A DNA stretch of 64,000 nucleotides from contig CAZKGM010000002.1 in the NCBI GenBank assembly GCA_964552395.1, forward strand, positions 1 to 64,000, given 5' to 3'. This DNA is from JAJDNH01 sp964552395. Lineage in GTDB: Bacteria; Acidobacteriota; Thermoanaerobaculia; Thermoanaerobaculales; Sulfomarinibacteraceae. The notes beneath the pieces were generated by a model. It was not told where the DNA came from, did not search any database, and saw only the letters and a program-made list of their open reading frames with translations. Below, piece by piece: positions 16,945 to 24,902 of this stretch (positions are counted from its first letter, which is position 1; every line of letters begins with the position of its first letter). The position numbers and the translations under genes are program-made.

Positions 16945-17346
16945 TCACGCTCCCGAGGTACGGGCATCCGGAAGGGCTCGGTGGGGACCGGAGTCGGCGG
17001 ACGAAGCGGGAGCTCCGCGCAAGAAGGTCGACTCCAGCGCTTGCGCCTGTGCCGTGTCGAGATTGACGAACTCGAGGGCAGCGTCGTACACGAGCCCGGC
17101 ACTGCGGCCGTCGGGAAGCTTCGTCGTACGGACCCGGCAGCGGAGGACCTGGGCGTGGACCTCGACCTCGCCCTCCCCGGTCGGCAGCCAAGCGGTGAGC
17201 TCCCGTGCCGGGGACAGCGGCGACTGACTTCGGACCAGCATGCCGCCGCTGGAGATGTCGACGATGTCCACCGTCGCTGAGCCGCGGACGCGACCCATGA
17301 CTCTGGTTTCGAGCTTGATCCTTGGCGCTTGGCGTCGTTCGTTCAT
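16945..17346 (-). CDS. Single-domain PilZ protein
   Basis: A 133-aa PilZ-domain protein, expected to bind c-di-GMP in the cytoplasm: RRQAPR gives the RxxxR motif near the start and DISSGG gives the DxSxxG motif. No other domain is visible; the C-terminal 20 residues look disordered. GGAGG lies 9 nt before the ATG at 17346, which fixes the start. It is convergent with the receiver/PEP-synthase-like gene, 13 bp apart, and is one of two PilZ proteins in the window. An upstream in-frame extension would read through the antisense of the tRNA gene and is not real. Confidence 0.85.
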   Translation of the reverse strand: MNERRQAPRIKLETRVMGRVRGSATVDIVDISSGGMLVRSQSPLSPARELTAWLPTGEGEVEVHAQVLRCRVRTTKLPDGRSAGLVYDAALEFVNLDTAQAQALESTFLRGAPASSADSGPHRALPDARTSGA

Positions 17347-17473
17347 GCTTGTGCCTCCGAACCGATCAGGACCAAGGCAAGATCGATGCCAAGACGAGAA
17401 CGTCTCCGAGTAGCCGCTAGAGACCGGAGCTGTCCGATCCTGGGACGGGGCGTCCCAAACTGCGGCAGTCTCG

Positions 17474-17502
17474 TTGACACCGGCGGGAGCCGTGCGTAGG
17501 AT
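17474..17502 (+). promoter_or_regulatory. Promoter of tRNA-Arg
   Basis: A perfect -35 TTGACA (17474-17479), 17-bp spacer and -10 TAGGAT (17497-17502), ending 9 nt before the mature tRNA 5' end. This is a strong housekeeping promoter. Confidence 0.85.
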
Positions 17503-17511
17503 CATCAGCCG

Positions 17512-17588
17512 GGGGCTGTAGCTCAGGTGGATAGAGCAGAGGTTTCCTAAACCTAAGGTCGTGGGTTCGAGTCCCGCCAGCCCCGCCA
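17512..17588 (+). tRNA. tRNA-Arg(CCU)
   Basis: A 77-nt tRNA with encoded CCA. The acceptor arm GGGGCTG pairs with CAGCCCC. The D arm is GCTC/GAGC. The anticodon loop TTCCTAA gives anticodon CCT (17546-17548). The T arm is GTGGG-TTCGAGT-CCCGC. Anticodon CCU reads AGG arginine codons. The anticodon stem has one G-A mismatch at its base (27-43). Confidence 0.95.
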
Positions 17589-17652
17589 CTGACCCGGCAA
17601 GGCTCCCTGTTTGGGAGGAGGCACTCCCCCTCTTACTATCCCCCTGAGTCAG

Positions 17653-17770
17653 GTTGTCTCAACATAGGAACTGCATTGGGGCGAGACAACGGTTGAACCG
17701 CCAAGACGCAAAGGTCGCGAAGATAAGAAGAGAGGAGTCTTCTTGACGTACTTGGCGACTTCGCGGCGCA
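17653..17770. repeat. Imperfect palindromic intergenic repeat beside tRNA-Arg
   Basis: Two nested inverted repeats. The outer left pair is GTTGTCTC (17653-17660) with GAGACAAC (17683-17690). The larger one starts with GAACCGCCAAGACGCAAAGG at 17695 and is mirrored by a segment ending near 17769 (TTCTTGACGTACTTGGCGACTTC, here cited in part as CTTGGCGACTTCGCGG). Its centre is AAGAAGAGAGGAGTCTTCTT. Arms built on CCGCCAAGACGCAAAG are familiar as dispersed intergenic repeats in several bacterial phyla. Only one copy is in the window, so dispersal cannot be shown here. Confidence 0.55.
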
Positions 17771-17842
17771 GAGTCCAGCTGCACCTGCAATCGTGACGTC
17801 GGCGGGAAGGTGCGCAGCGGGCAGCCGGCAAGCCGGGACTGT

Positions 17843-18022
17843 TCAGTGCGAGCGTGCAATGAGGGCGATCTTAGTGCGGTAGCACTCCTCGCACAGGACT
17901 CTGCGGTCTTCGAAGTCGTTGTCCCTGACGATCCCCTCGACGTAGGCGCAGTCGACCTCGCGAAGACACTCGTCACAGGTCGTTGTCTCACCTTCTCGTC
18001 GGCGCCAAACCGGTCCGGTCAT
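17843..18022 (-). CDS. Small two-CxxC zinc-ribbon protein
   Basis: A 59-aa protein with two CxxC knuckles (CDECLREVDC near residue 16 and CEECYR near residue 44), expected to fold around one zinc ion. GGAGG stands 8 nt before the ATG at 18022, which supports this as a real gene despite its size. It lies 118 bp downstream of ssb on the same strand but behind the ssb terminator, so it probably has its own promoter or depends on read-through. The function is unknown; similar small ribbons bind nucleic acids or proteins. Confidence 0.7.
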   Translation of the reverse strand: MTGPVWRRREGETTTCDECLREVDCAYVEGIVRDNDFEDRRVLCEECYRTKIALIARSH

Positions 18023-18089
18023 CCCGTCCTCCAGTGGAAGAACCTCTGTTCTGCCCCTCGTGTCGCAGGATAGGGGATCCGCGCCGCAA

Positions 18090-18115
18090 GGAAAAGCCCC
18101 GGCGTCGGCCGGGGC
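18090..18115 (-). terminator. Terminator after ssb
   Basis: On the minus strand, an 8-bp GC stem (GCCCCGGC / GCCGGGGC, 4-nt loop) followed by TTTTCC, 25 nt after the ssb stop codon. A classic intrinsic terminator. Confidence 0.85.
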
Positions 18116-18140
18116 CCGATGATGAGGTTGTGGGCGCGCC

Positions 18141-18533
18141 TCAAAACGGTACGTCGTCGTTGTCGTCAGGGAAACCTGCCGCGGCCTCGGAGGGTTTCCC
18201 GCCACCGTCGTCACGACGTCCCAGCAGCTCGATCGTGTCGGCATGGACCTCGGTGAAGTACTTCTTCTGGCCGTCCTTCTCATAGTTCCGGGTACGGATG
18301 TGGCCTTCGATATACAGTTGCCGGCCCTTGGTGACGTACTGGCTGCAGAACTCCGCCAGCTTGCCCCAGGCCACGATGTTGTGCCACTCGGTGTGTGGCT
18401 CGCCGTTCTGGTCCTTGAACCTCGGCTCGCTGGTGGCGAGGCTGAACTTGGCCAGGCTGGTTCCCGACGGCAGTGAGCGGAGCTCGGTGTCCCGTCCCAC
18501 GTTCCCAACGAGGATGACCTTGTTGATTCCCAT
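18141..18533 (-). CDS. ssb: Single-stranded DNA-binding protein
   Basis: A 130-aa SSB with one OB fold (MGINKVILVGNVGRD start, then LAKFSLATSE and the EWHNIVAWGKLAEFC strand, cited in part as WHNIVAWGKLAEFC) and a short acidic tail ending DDVPF, the tip that docks replication and repair proteins. It coats ssDNA during replication, repair and recombination. The family's usual length is 110-180 aa; the linker is short here. AAGGGG precedes the ATG and a -10-like TAGAGT (18564-18569) lies about 31 nt upstream. It is followed by a strong terminator, so it is monocistronic. Confidence 0.95.
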   Translation of the reverse strand: MGINKVILVGNVGRDTELRSLPSGTSLAKFSLATSEPRFKDQNGEPHTEWHNIVAWGKLAEFCSQYVTKGRQLYIEGHIRTRNYEKDGQKKYFTEVHADTIELLGRRDDGGGKPSEAAAGFPDDNDDVPF

Positions 18534-18563
18534 GATGAACCCCTTCCGCGTGGATGGGAGTCC

Positions 18564-18569
18564 ACTCTA
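18564..18569 (-). promoter_or_regulatory. Extended -10 element of ssb
   Basis: TGCTAGAGT on the minus strand, a TGN-extended -10 about 31 nt before the ssb start; no clear -35. Confidence 0.45.
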
Positions 18570-18600
18570 GCACAGGGCGACCGAGTGTGCAGCGCGGTGC

Positions 18601-18606
18601 TACTCT
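18601..18606 (+). promoter_or_regulatory. Leaderless -10 element of murJ
   Basis: TACTCT, preceded by TGC (extended -10), ends exactly 6 nt before the GTG at 18613. No Shine-Dalgarno sequence fits between them. Confidence 0.5.
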
Positions 18607-18612
18607 TGCGCC

Positions 18613-20232
18613 GTGGGACCCCCGAACGGGTTTACAGACCTCGTGGGAGCGGATGGCGGGCCGGAAGGGCAGGTCGCCTCCGGCGTCGTGCACCACGCCT
18701 CGCGCATGGTCGCGGTGACTCTGGTCAGCCGGATCACCGGCTACCTGCGCGACAAGACGCTTTCGTACGTTCTCGGTGCCGGGGTGACGTATGACGCCTT
18801 CATCACGGCTACCCGCATTCCGAGCACCTTCCGCATGCTGCTCGGAGAAGGCGCGCTCCACGCCGCCTTCATCCCGACCCTGGCCCGGCTGAGGGCGGAG
18901 GGTAAGGACGGCGACGAGGCGCGCGATCTGGTGAGGGGAGTCCTGGCCGCGCTGCTGGCGATCCTGGCCGTTGTCGTATCGCTGGGGATCCTCGCTTCAC
19001 CGTGGCTGGTGCGCGCATTCGCCCTCGGCTTCGCAGAGACGCCGGGCAAGCTCCAACTGGCGGTGCTGCTGAACCGGCTGGTTTTCCCGTACTTGATGCT
19101 GGTTTCGCTGGCGGCGCTCTGCCAGGGCGTACTCAACAGCCACGACAAGTTCATCCTGCCGGCCGCAGCGCCAGTGTTTTACAACCTGAGCGTGGTCGGC
19201 GTGGTCTGGATGCTAGTCCGCCATGCCCGAAACCCAGTCCCCTACCTTGCGGCCGCGGTGCTGTTGGGTGGTCTGCTGCAGTTCGTGGTGCAGGCGCGGA
19301 GTGTGCGCCGGCTCGGGTACAGCCTGCGCCCAGCGTGGCGGCTGGCGACGGGGCCGCAGGTGCGCAAGGTGCTGCTGCTGATGCTCCCCGGCATCCCGAT
19401 GCTCGGCGTCAACCAGCTCAACCAGCTGGTGTCGAACTTCTTTGCCTCGTTCGCGGGCGATGGCGGGGTCGTCTACACCTTCGCCTCCTACCGCGTCACT
19501 GAGCTGGTGTTCGGCGCCATCGTCGTCCAGCTGACGACGGTGCTGCTGCCGACCCTTTCCCGTCACCTGATCGAGGATTCGGAGAGGGCGCGGGCGACGC
19601 TGGTCGAGACCATCACCATGGTGAGCTACGTGACGCTCCCGGCAGCGACCGTGATGGCGATTCTCGGGCAGCCCGTGATCGGTCTGCTGTTCGGCGGTGG
19701 GCGGTTTACGCAGCACGATGTCGTGGTCACCGGCGCGACCCTGGCCGCGTACGCGTTCGGCGTTGTCGGTACCGGGCACGCCAAGGTGCTGGCCAACGCG
19801 TTCTTCGCCCATCAGGATACGCAGACGCCGATGTTCGGGAGCCTTCTGCTGCTGGGTGCCTTCACCGGCGGCTGTGCACTGCTCGCTGGACGGCTCGGAA
19901 CGCCGGGTATCGGCTTGGCCAACACCATCGCGATGCTCAGCTACGCCGTGTTCCTGACCGTGCTCTATGCACGGCGCCACGGGTTCGGACCTGCGCAGCC
20001 TCTGCTCGCGGCGGCGGGCCGGCAGCTGGCGGCGAGCGCGGTCCTCGCCGCCGCACTGCTATGGGTGCGGACATGGCTCGCTCCGGTTCTCACGACCTCG
20101 TTGAGCGGCGCGGTTCGGATGGCCGCGGTGTTGGCGCCCGCAGGCCTCCTGTACGTTACGGTGGTGACGTTGCTGGGCGGCTCCGAGCTGAAGACCCTGC
20201 GGGGAGCCGTCCGGCGACGGAAGGCTCTCTGA
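18613..20232 (+). CDS. murJ: Lipid II flippase MurJ
   Basis: A 539-aa inner-membrane protein of the MviN/MurJ family that moves lipid II across the membrane for peptidoglycan synthesis. Family landmarks are ASRMVAVTLVSRITGYLRDK at the first helix, a FRMLLGEGALHAAFIP loop with the essential-type Arg and Glu residues, and about 14 hydrophobic segments to the C-terminus. The GTG at 18613 is taken as the start because the -10-like TACTCT ends 6 nt upstream. The first 30 residues before the family core are poorly conserved, so a start further in is possible. Its stop overlaps the next start (TGATG), coupling it to dtd. Confidence 0.92.
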   Translation: MGPPNGFTDLVGADGGPEGQVASGVVHHASRMVAVTLVSRITGYLRDKTLSYVLGAGVTYDAFITATRIPSTFRMLLGEGALHAAFIPTLARLRAEGKDGDEARDLVRGVLAALLAILAVVVSLGILASPWLVRAFALGFAETPGKLQLAVLLNRLVFPYLMLVSLAALCQGVLNSHDKFILPAAAPVFYNLSVVGVVWMLVRHARNPVPYLAAAVLLGGLLQFVVQARSVRRLGYSLRPAWRLATGPQVRKVLLLMLPGIPMLGVNQLNQLVSNFFASFAGDGGVVYTFASYRVTELVFGAIVVQLTTVLLPTLSRHLIEDSERARATLVETITMVSYVTLPAATVMAILGQPVIGLLFGGGRFTQHDVVVTGATLAAYAFGVVGTGHAKVLANAFFAHQDTQTPMFGSLLLLGAFTGGCALLAGRLGTPGIGLANTIAMLSYAVFLTVLYARRHGFGPAQPLLAAAGRQLAASAVLAAALLWVRTWLAPVLTTSLSGAVRMAAVLAPAGLLYVTVVTLLGGSELKTLRGAVRRRKAL

Positions 20233-20684
20233 TGAAGCTGGTGATCCAGCGGGTGTCGCGGGCGCTGGTGAGGGTGGAGGGGCAGACGGTCTCGTCGATC
20301 GGTACCGGGTTCCTGGTCCTGGTCGGCCTGGAGCGGGGCGACGGCACGGAGCAGGTCGAGCGGGCTGCAGCAAAAGTGGCGTCGCTGCGTGCCTTCGAGG
20401 ACGACAACGGCCGCCTCAACCGCAGCCTCGAAGAGGTCGGCGGCGAGGTACTGGCCGTATCTCAGTTCACGCTAGCCGGATCGATCCGCCGCGGACGTCG
20501 GCCGAGCTTCGATCGGGCGCTGGCGGGCGAGGAGGCGCAGCCGCTGTTCGACCTCTTCGTTGCGCGCCTGCGGGAGAGCGGGCTCACGGTCGGGACGGGG
20601 GAGTTCGGGGCGATGATGGAGGTCGAGCTCGTTAACCACGGGCCGGTGACGCTGCTCTGGGACGATCCGCCGACGGGCGGCTAG
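20232..20684 (+). CDS. dtd: D-aminoacyl-tRNA deacylase
   Basis: A 150-aa DTD enzyme that hydrolyses D-amino acids (and glycine from tRNA-Ala) off mischarged tRNA, cytoplasmic. The two active-site signatures are present: SQFTLAG near residue 78 and NHGPVTLLWD near residue 137, which carries the Gly-cisPro-type GP motif used for chiral proofreading. The start MKLVIQRVSRALV matches the family and overlaps the murJ stop by one base (TGATG), so translation is probably coupled. Length is normal for the family. Confidence 0.95.
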   Translation: MKLVIQRVSRALVRVEGQTVSSIGTGFLVLVGLERGDGTEQVERAAAKVASLRAFEDDNGRLNRSLEEVGGEVLAVSQFTLAGSIRRGRRPSFDRALAGEEAQPLFDLFVARLRESGLTVGTGEFGAMMEVELVNHGPVTLLWDDPPTGG

Positions 20685-20763
20685 GAGGCGGTGCCGCTGC
20701 AGCAATCGGCCCGCTGGGACCGGAGGAGCTGTGCGGGGTACCCTGCGGTGGTCGGTGGTTGGC

Positions 20764-21153
20764 TCATAGGCGGCGTCCGAGGTCGGGGCGGAAGGCGTTC
20801 CGGAGGTGCGCAAGGCGCCAGAACGGAAACCGAACGGAGCGTTCGACGGTGACCACGTCGAAGCGGCACGGCCAGTCCCACAGCGAGAACCTGCTCAGGT
20901 AGGCCGCAGCCGCCGCCGTCAGGCGGCGTTGCTTGTCACGGTCAACGGCGCTGCGGGCGCCGCCGAAACTGTCGCTGGAGCGCGTCTTGACCTCGACGAA
21001 AACGACCTGGCCGCAACGTTGCATGACAAGATCGAGCTCGCCGCGCGGACCGTGCCAGTTCCGATGGCGAAGACGGTACCCCTTGAGCCACAGCAGCACC
21101 AGCGCCGCCAGCTCACCGCGGCGGCCGAGACCGTGTGCGGGGGTTCTCGCCAT
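20764..21153 (-). CDS. yraN: YraN/UPF0102 family nuclease-like protein
   Basis: A 129-aa protein of the YraN (UPF0102) family with a Holliday-junction-resolvase-like fold. The nuclease core GELDLVM...VVFVEVKTRS supplies the Glu, Asp and ExK residues of a PD-(D/E)xK site. The biological role is unresolved. It is the last gene of a minus-strand run (dCMP deaminase, pfk, trmB, hslO, yraN), starting 9 nt after the hslO stop. Confidence 0.88.
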   Translation of the reverse strand: MARTPAHGLGRRGELAALVLLWLKGYRLRHRNWHGPRGELDLVMQRCGQVVFVEVKTRSSDSFGGARSAVDRDKQRRLTAAAAAYLSRFSLWDWPCRFDVVTVERSVRFPFWRLAHLRNAFRPDLGRRL

Positions 21154-21161
21154 GCGCGCAG

Positions 21162-22082
21162 CTACGCCCTGCGGAGCGTGCTGGTCTCGGTCTCGACCTC
21201 AAGCAGCAGACGCGCCAGATCATCGCGGGGGACAATGTACGGGGTCTTGCAGAAGCCACAGGTGAGGGTGACGGGGTCGATAAGGCTCTGGTCGAGAAGC
21301 GAACGGACCTCTCCCGCGCCGAGCAGCTTGACGGCGCGCTCCACACGGTCACGGGAGCAGCCGCAGCGGAAGCACACCGAGCTCCTGCCGACGATCTCGA
21401 AGCCGTCGGGGAACAGCTGTTGCAGCCAGCCTTCGGGGCCACGCCCCTCCCGCATCCTGGTGGTCACGGTGCCAAGGCCAGCAACAGTCTGTGCCAGCTC
21501 GGCCGCTTCGGACTCGCTGACCCCCGCCAGCAGCTGTACAAGGTAGCCGCCGGCGTGCTGCACATATCCCTCCGGAACCACAAACACGCCCAGTGCGGCG
21601 GCCGCCGGCGTCTGCTCGGACTCGCTGAGGTAGTGGACGAGGTCCTTGGCAATCTCGCCGGAGACCAGCCCGACGACGCCCTTGTACGGCTCGCCGATTC
21701 CCGGATCGCGAGTGACGATGAAGCTCCCGTCATCGCCGACAACGCTAGCGACGTGGAGCTTCCCGTCGTCGCGAAGCGATCCCTCGGCGAGGGGGTTGGC
21801 GACGGTTGCCCGCACCCAGCCCGCCGGCGAGGCGGTTGCGAGGAGCCGTCCCGCCGGGCCGTTGCCGTCGATCTCGAGAGTCACCATCGGTTCGCGTCGC
21901 GTGATCTTTTCCAGGGACGCCGCGAGCAGCAGCGCCGCCGTTGCCGCCCGGCCGAGGGCCGCGGTGACGGTTGGGGATGGATCGTGGATCGAGCGCAGCG
22001 TCTCGACGGTCTCGGTTGTCGAGGCCGCTACGGCCCGCACCCGGCCGCTGAGAGCCATAGCGCGGATCAGCTCATCCGGCAC
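21162..22082 (-). CDS. hslO: Redox-regulated chaperone Hsp33
   Basis: A 306-aa Hsp33. The N-terminal holdase domain begins DELIRAMALSGRVRAVAAS. The C-terminus has the zinc/redox switch, CFRCGC and, about 30 residues later, CGFC, giving the CxC...CxxC set that forms disulfides under oxidative stress to activate the chaperone. The GTG at 22082 (VPDELIRA) has GGGAGG 6 nt upstream and overlaps the end of trmB by 11 bp. A longer in-frame extension would lie entirely within trmB. Slightly longer than typical (about 290 aa). Confidence 0.94.
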   Translation of the reverse strand: MPDELIRAMALSGRVRAVAASTTETVETLRSIHDPSPTVTAALGRAATAALLLAASLEKITRREPMVTLEIDGNGPAGRLLATASPAGWVRATVANPLAEGSLRDDGKLHVASVVGDDGSFIVTRDPGIGEPYKGVVGLVSGEIAKDLVHYLSESEQTPAAAALGVFVVPEGYVQHAGGYLVQLLAGVSESEAAELAQTVAGLGTVTTRMREGRGPEGWLQQLFPDGFEIVGRSSVCFRCGCSRDRVERAVKLLGAGEVRSLLDQSLIDPVTLTCGFCKTPYIVPRDDLARLLLEVETETSTLRRA

Positions 22083-22677
22083 CGTTGACCTCCCGTGCGG
22101 CTCGCGCGAGGGCGAACGAGGTGATCGGGCGCCCTTCGGTGAGGTACTTGACCTCGTAGCCGCTCTTGGGAAGATCTGCAAATGCTGCCTCGGCATCGAG
22201 CCACTCGAGCCCATCGACGGCCTGCAATGCCTCGCCGATGATCTCGGCGTACTCCGGAAAGTCGGTTTTCACCAACAGGCGTCCGCCGGGCCGGAGGGCG
22301 TCGGCTATCGCAGCGGCCATGTCCGGCTTGAAGAGGCGGCGCTTGTGATGGCGCTTCTTCGGCCATGGGTCCGGAAACAGAACGTATATTGTGGCCACAG
22401 ACTGTGGTGGCAGGAGCCGGAGGAGGAGATCCTCCGCGGTGGTACGGATGAATCGGACATTGCGGAGGCCACGGCGTGCGGCGCGGTCACAGCCGAGCCT
22501 GTGGTACTTCGCAGCGCGCTCGACCGCGAGGTAGCTACCATCGGGGTTGCGCTCGGCCAACGCGAGCAGGAAGCGGCCCTTGCCCGAGCCGAGCTCAAGC
22601 TCGGGGTGCCCGGAGCTGCCAAAGAGCTCGGGCCAGCTCAGCGGGACGTGAACATTGTTGAGATCGACGTCGATCAT
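22072..22677 (-). CDS. trmB: tRNA (guanine-N7)-methyltransferase
   Basis: A 201-aa TrmB that uses S-adenosylmethionine to make m7G46 in tRNA. The SAM motif is LELGSGKGRFLLALAE (residues about 26-41), and the tRNA-binding/catalytic block FPDPWPKKRHHKRRL is intact. It begins inside the pfk stop codon (4-bp overlap) and ends within hslO, showing tight translational coupling through this operon. Confidence 0.95.
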   Translation of the reverse strand: MIDVDLNNVHVPLSWPELFGSSGHPELELGSGKGRFLLALAERNPDGSYLAVERAAKYHRLGCDRAARRGLRNVRFIRTTAEDLLLRLLPPQSVATIYVLFPDPWPKKRHHKRRLFKPDMAAAIADALRPGGRLLVKTDFPEYAEIIGEALQAVDGLEWLDAEAAFADLPKSGYEVKYLTEGRPITSFALARAAREVNGAG

Positions 22678-23798
22678 CCGTTATCGAGCACCTCGTCGGG
22701 GGCCTCGTCTCCGAACACGATGCCGAGGGAGCGAGCACCCGTCACGAGCTGCCCCACCGGGTCGACCGCCTTCAGACGGTTGATTGCCTTCTCGATTGGA
22801 ACCTCTTCGATCCGCTCACCGCGCAGCGCCACCATGTGGCCGAAGCGCCCGGCGAGGACGAGGTCGAGGGCTCGGCAGCCGAACGCAGTGCCCAGGATGC
22901 GGTCGACCGCGCACGGCGTGCCGCCCCGCTGAATGTGGCCGAGGACGGTGACCCGAACCTCGAGGCCGGTCGCTTCCTGGAGAGCGGGAGCAAGTTGGTA
23001 GGAGACGCCTCCAAGGCGTTTCCAGCCGGTTGTCTGGTCCTTGCTCTGGAAGACCTGCTCACCGCCCTCCGGACGCGCTCCCTCGGCGACGACGATGATG
23101 GAGAACGGGCAGCTGCGGTTCTGGCGCGCCCATACCTTGGCGATGACCGGCTCCATACGGAACGGGATCTCTGGAATCAAGATGACGTCGGCGCCGCCGG
23201 CGACTCCGGAGTGGAGAGCGATCCAGCCGGTGTCCCTGCCCATAACCTCCAGCAGCATGATGCGGTGATGGCTTTCCGCAGTGGTATGCAGGCGATCGAG
23301 CGCCTCGCTGGCAACTTCTACCGCTGTCGCAAAACCGAACGTGCGATCGGTGGCCGCAATGTCGTTGTCGATCGTTTTCGGGACACCGATCACGGGCAGT
23401 CCGTGCTCCGTCATCAGCCTCTGCGCGATCGCCAGGGTCCCGTCGCCGCCGATGACGACCAGGCAGTCGAGCCCGAGGCGTTCGAAGTTCTGCTTCGCGA
23501 TCGCCGAGGCGTCGAGGATCCGCTCGGAGCCGTCGGCGAGCCTCTCCACGTACTTGAACGGGTTGCCTCTGTTGGTGGTGCCGAGGATCGTCCCTCCCCG
23601 CGGCAGGATGCCTCGGATGTCGCCAAGCTCGAGCTCTCGCGTCTTCATCTCGACGAGGCCGGAAAAGCCGTCCATGATGCCGACGACGCGGATGTTGTGG
23701 CGGGTGATGGCGGCCTTGGCGAGAGCCCGGATGACGGCGTTCAGACCGGGCGCATCTCCCCCTCCGGTGAGGATCCCGAGGCGGCGGATCTCGGTCAT
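22674..23798 (-). CDS. pfkA: 6-phosphofructokinase, ATP-type
   Basis: A 374-aa phosphofructokinase that phosphorylates fructose-6-phosphate in glycolysis. Motifs are LTGGGDAPGLN (nucleotide loop), VVIGGDGTL (residues 115-122) and VPKTIDND (from residue 139), with Asp144 the likely catalytic base. Gly120 in GGDGT is the residue typical of ATP users, while Lys141 in PKTIDND is shared with PPi-dependent relatives; this combination marks the group III/mixed-lineage ATP enzymes. It is longer than E. coli PfkA (320 aa). It overlaps both neighbours by 4 bp. A second, different PFK occurs at 27.7 kb. Confidence 0.92.
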   Translation of the reverse strand: MTEIRRLGILTGGGDAPGLNAVIRALAKAAITRHNIRVVGIMDGFSGLVEMKTRELELGDIRGILPRGGTILGTTNRGNPFKYVERLADGSERILDASAIAKQNFERLGLDCLVVIGGDGTLAIAQRLMTEHGLPVIGVPKTIDNDIAATDRTFGFATAVEVASEALDRLHTTAESHHRIMLLEVMGRDTGWIALHSGVAGGADVILIPEIPFRMEPVIAKVWARQNRSCPFSIIVVAEGARPEGGEQVFQSKDQTTGWKRLGGVSYQLAPALQEATGLEVRVTVLGHIQRGGTPCAVDRILGTAFGCRALDLVLAGRFGHMVALRGERIEEVPIEKAINRLKAVDPVGQLVTGARSLGIVFGDEAPDEVLDNG

Positions 23799-24250
23799 GA
23801 AGAAGCCTCCGACTCCTGTGCCGGCTCCTCGAGTCCGATGTGCATCATGCGAATCCCGAGCTCATCGGCGAACTTCAGGACGCGCTCGTCGCGATAGAAC
23901 TCACCGTAGTGGATCGTCTGGATACCGGCGTTGACAATCAGCTTGAAACAGCTGAAGCACGGCGATGCGGTCACGAAGATCTCCGCCCCCTCGAGCCTGA
24001 TTCCATGGCGAGCGGCCTGGACGAGAGCGTTCGCCTCGGCGTGCACGGTACGTAGGCAGTGTCCGTTCTCCATCAGGCAGCCGGCCTCATCGCAGTGCGG
24101 CGCTCCCCGCAGCGAGCCGTTGTAGCCGGTGGAGAGAATCGTCTTGTCGCGCACGATCACCGCCCCGACATGCTTCCGTGGACAGGTGGAACGGGTCGCC
24201 GCCTGAGCGGCGAGGTTCATGAAGTAGCGGTCCCAGGACACTCGAGTCAT
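23795..24250 (-). CDS. dCMP deaminase family protein
   Basis: A 151-aa zinc deaminase of the dCMP deaminase/ComEB type, converting dCMP to dUMP for dTTP synthesis. Zinc ligands are in HAEANAL (His and catalytic Glu, about residue 71) and PCFSC (about residue 96). CPRKHVGAVIV and STGYNGS are family blocks. It is the first gene of the dcd-type-pfk-trmB-hslO-yraN run. TATACT ends 6 nt before its ATG, implying a leaderless transcript. Confidence 0.9.
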   Translation of the reverse strand: MTRVSWDRYFMNLAAQAATRSTCPRKHVGAVIVRDKTILSTGYNGSLRGAPHCDEAGCLMENGHCLRTVHAEANALVQAARHGIRLEGAEIFVTASPCFSCFKLIVNAGIQTIHYGEFYRDERVLKFADELGIRMMHIGLEEPAQESEASS

Positions 24251-24256
24251 GGCGAG

Positions 24257-24262
24257 AGTATA
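24257..24262 (-). promoter_or_regulatory. Leaderless -10 element of the dCMP deaminase operon
   Basis: TATACT on the minus strand, a near-consensus -10 ending exactly 6 nt before the ATG at 24250. No ribosome-binding site lies between. Confidence 0.6.
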
Positions 24263-24298
24263 GCCCGGGCGGTCGCTCCATCAAGGAGCGGTCGCCAG

Positions 24299-24715
24299 CT
24301 AGAGCAGCGCGGCGGTCGGGAAGAAGAAGGCGATCTCGGTGGCCGCGTTGTCGGGCGAGTCGGAGCCGTGGATGGCGTTGCGCTCGATCGACTCGCCATA
24401 CAGCGCACGAATCGTGCCGGCGTCGGCGTTGGCAGGATCGGTAGCGCCCATCGCCCTGCGGAGCGAGGCGACCGCATCCTCACGCTCGAGGCACATCGGC
24501 CACACCGGTCCCGAGGTCATGTAAGCAACCAGGCTGTCGTAGAAGGGGCGCTCTCTGTGCACGGCGTAGAACTGGCGCGCCTGGCTCTCGGAAAGGCGCG
24601 TCATCCTCGCGGCCACGATCCGAAACCCCTGCCTCTCGAGATGGGCGATGATGTTGCCGACGTTGTTGGCCTGGACAGAGTCTGGCTTGATGATGGTCAG
24701 GGTTCGCTGGCTCAT
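24299..24715 (-). CDS. ndk: Nucleoside diphosphate kinase
   Basis: A 138-aa NDK that balances nucleoside triphosphate pools by a phosphohistidine ping-pong mechanism. It starts with the family signature RTLTIIKPDSV; the active-site His is in NAIHGSDS (about residue 115). The ATG at 24715 has GGAGGAAGCC immediately upstream, which decides it over an upstream in-frame Met. Monocistronic, with TATGAT (24761-24766) as probable -10 giving a leader of about 40 nt. Confidence 0.96.
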   Translation of the reverse strand: MSQRTLTIIKPDSVQANNVGNIIAHLERQGFRIVAARMTRLSESQARQFYAVHRERPFYDSLVAYMTSGPVWPMCLEREDAVASLRRAMGATDPANADAGTIRALYGESIERNAIHGSDSPDNAATEIAFFFPTAALL

Positions 24716-24760
24716 GGCTTCCTCCGAAGTGTGGACCGCTGCGGGGGCAGCAGGGCCCAG

Positions 24761-24766
24761 ATCATA
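24761..24766 (-). promoter_or_regulatory. -10 element of ndk
   Basis: TATGAT on the minus strand, 46-51 nt before the ndk start; the -35 is not obvious. Confidence 0.45.
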
Positions 24767-24902
24767 CACGATTTCCGGCCGATCACAGAGCCGGGAATAG
24801 TTGACTGGGATTGAGACTTATTCCGAACGGCTGTTACGACCTCGAGCGCGAGCTCCGCAGCCGGAAACCGGACAGGGAAACACTGAATGGAGGATGCTAC
24901 GA

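Noticed and set aside
17347..17589. N-terminal extension of the PilZ protein beginning AGLAGLEPTTLG
   Set aside because: This peptide is the well-known artefact of translating the antisense strand of a tRNA gene. The real start at 17346 has GGAGG upstream.
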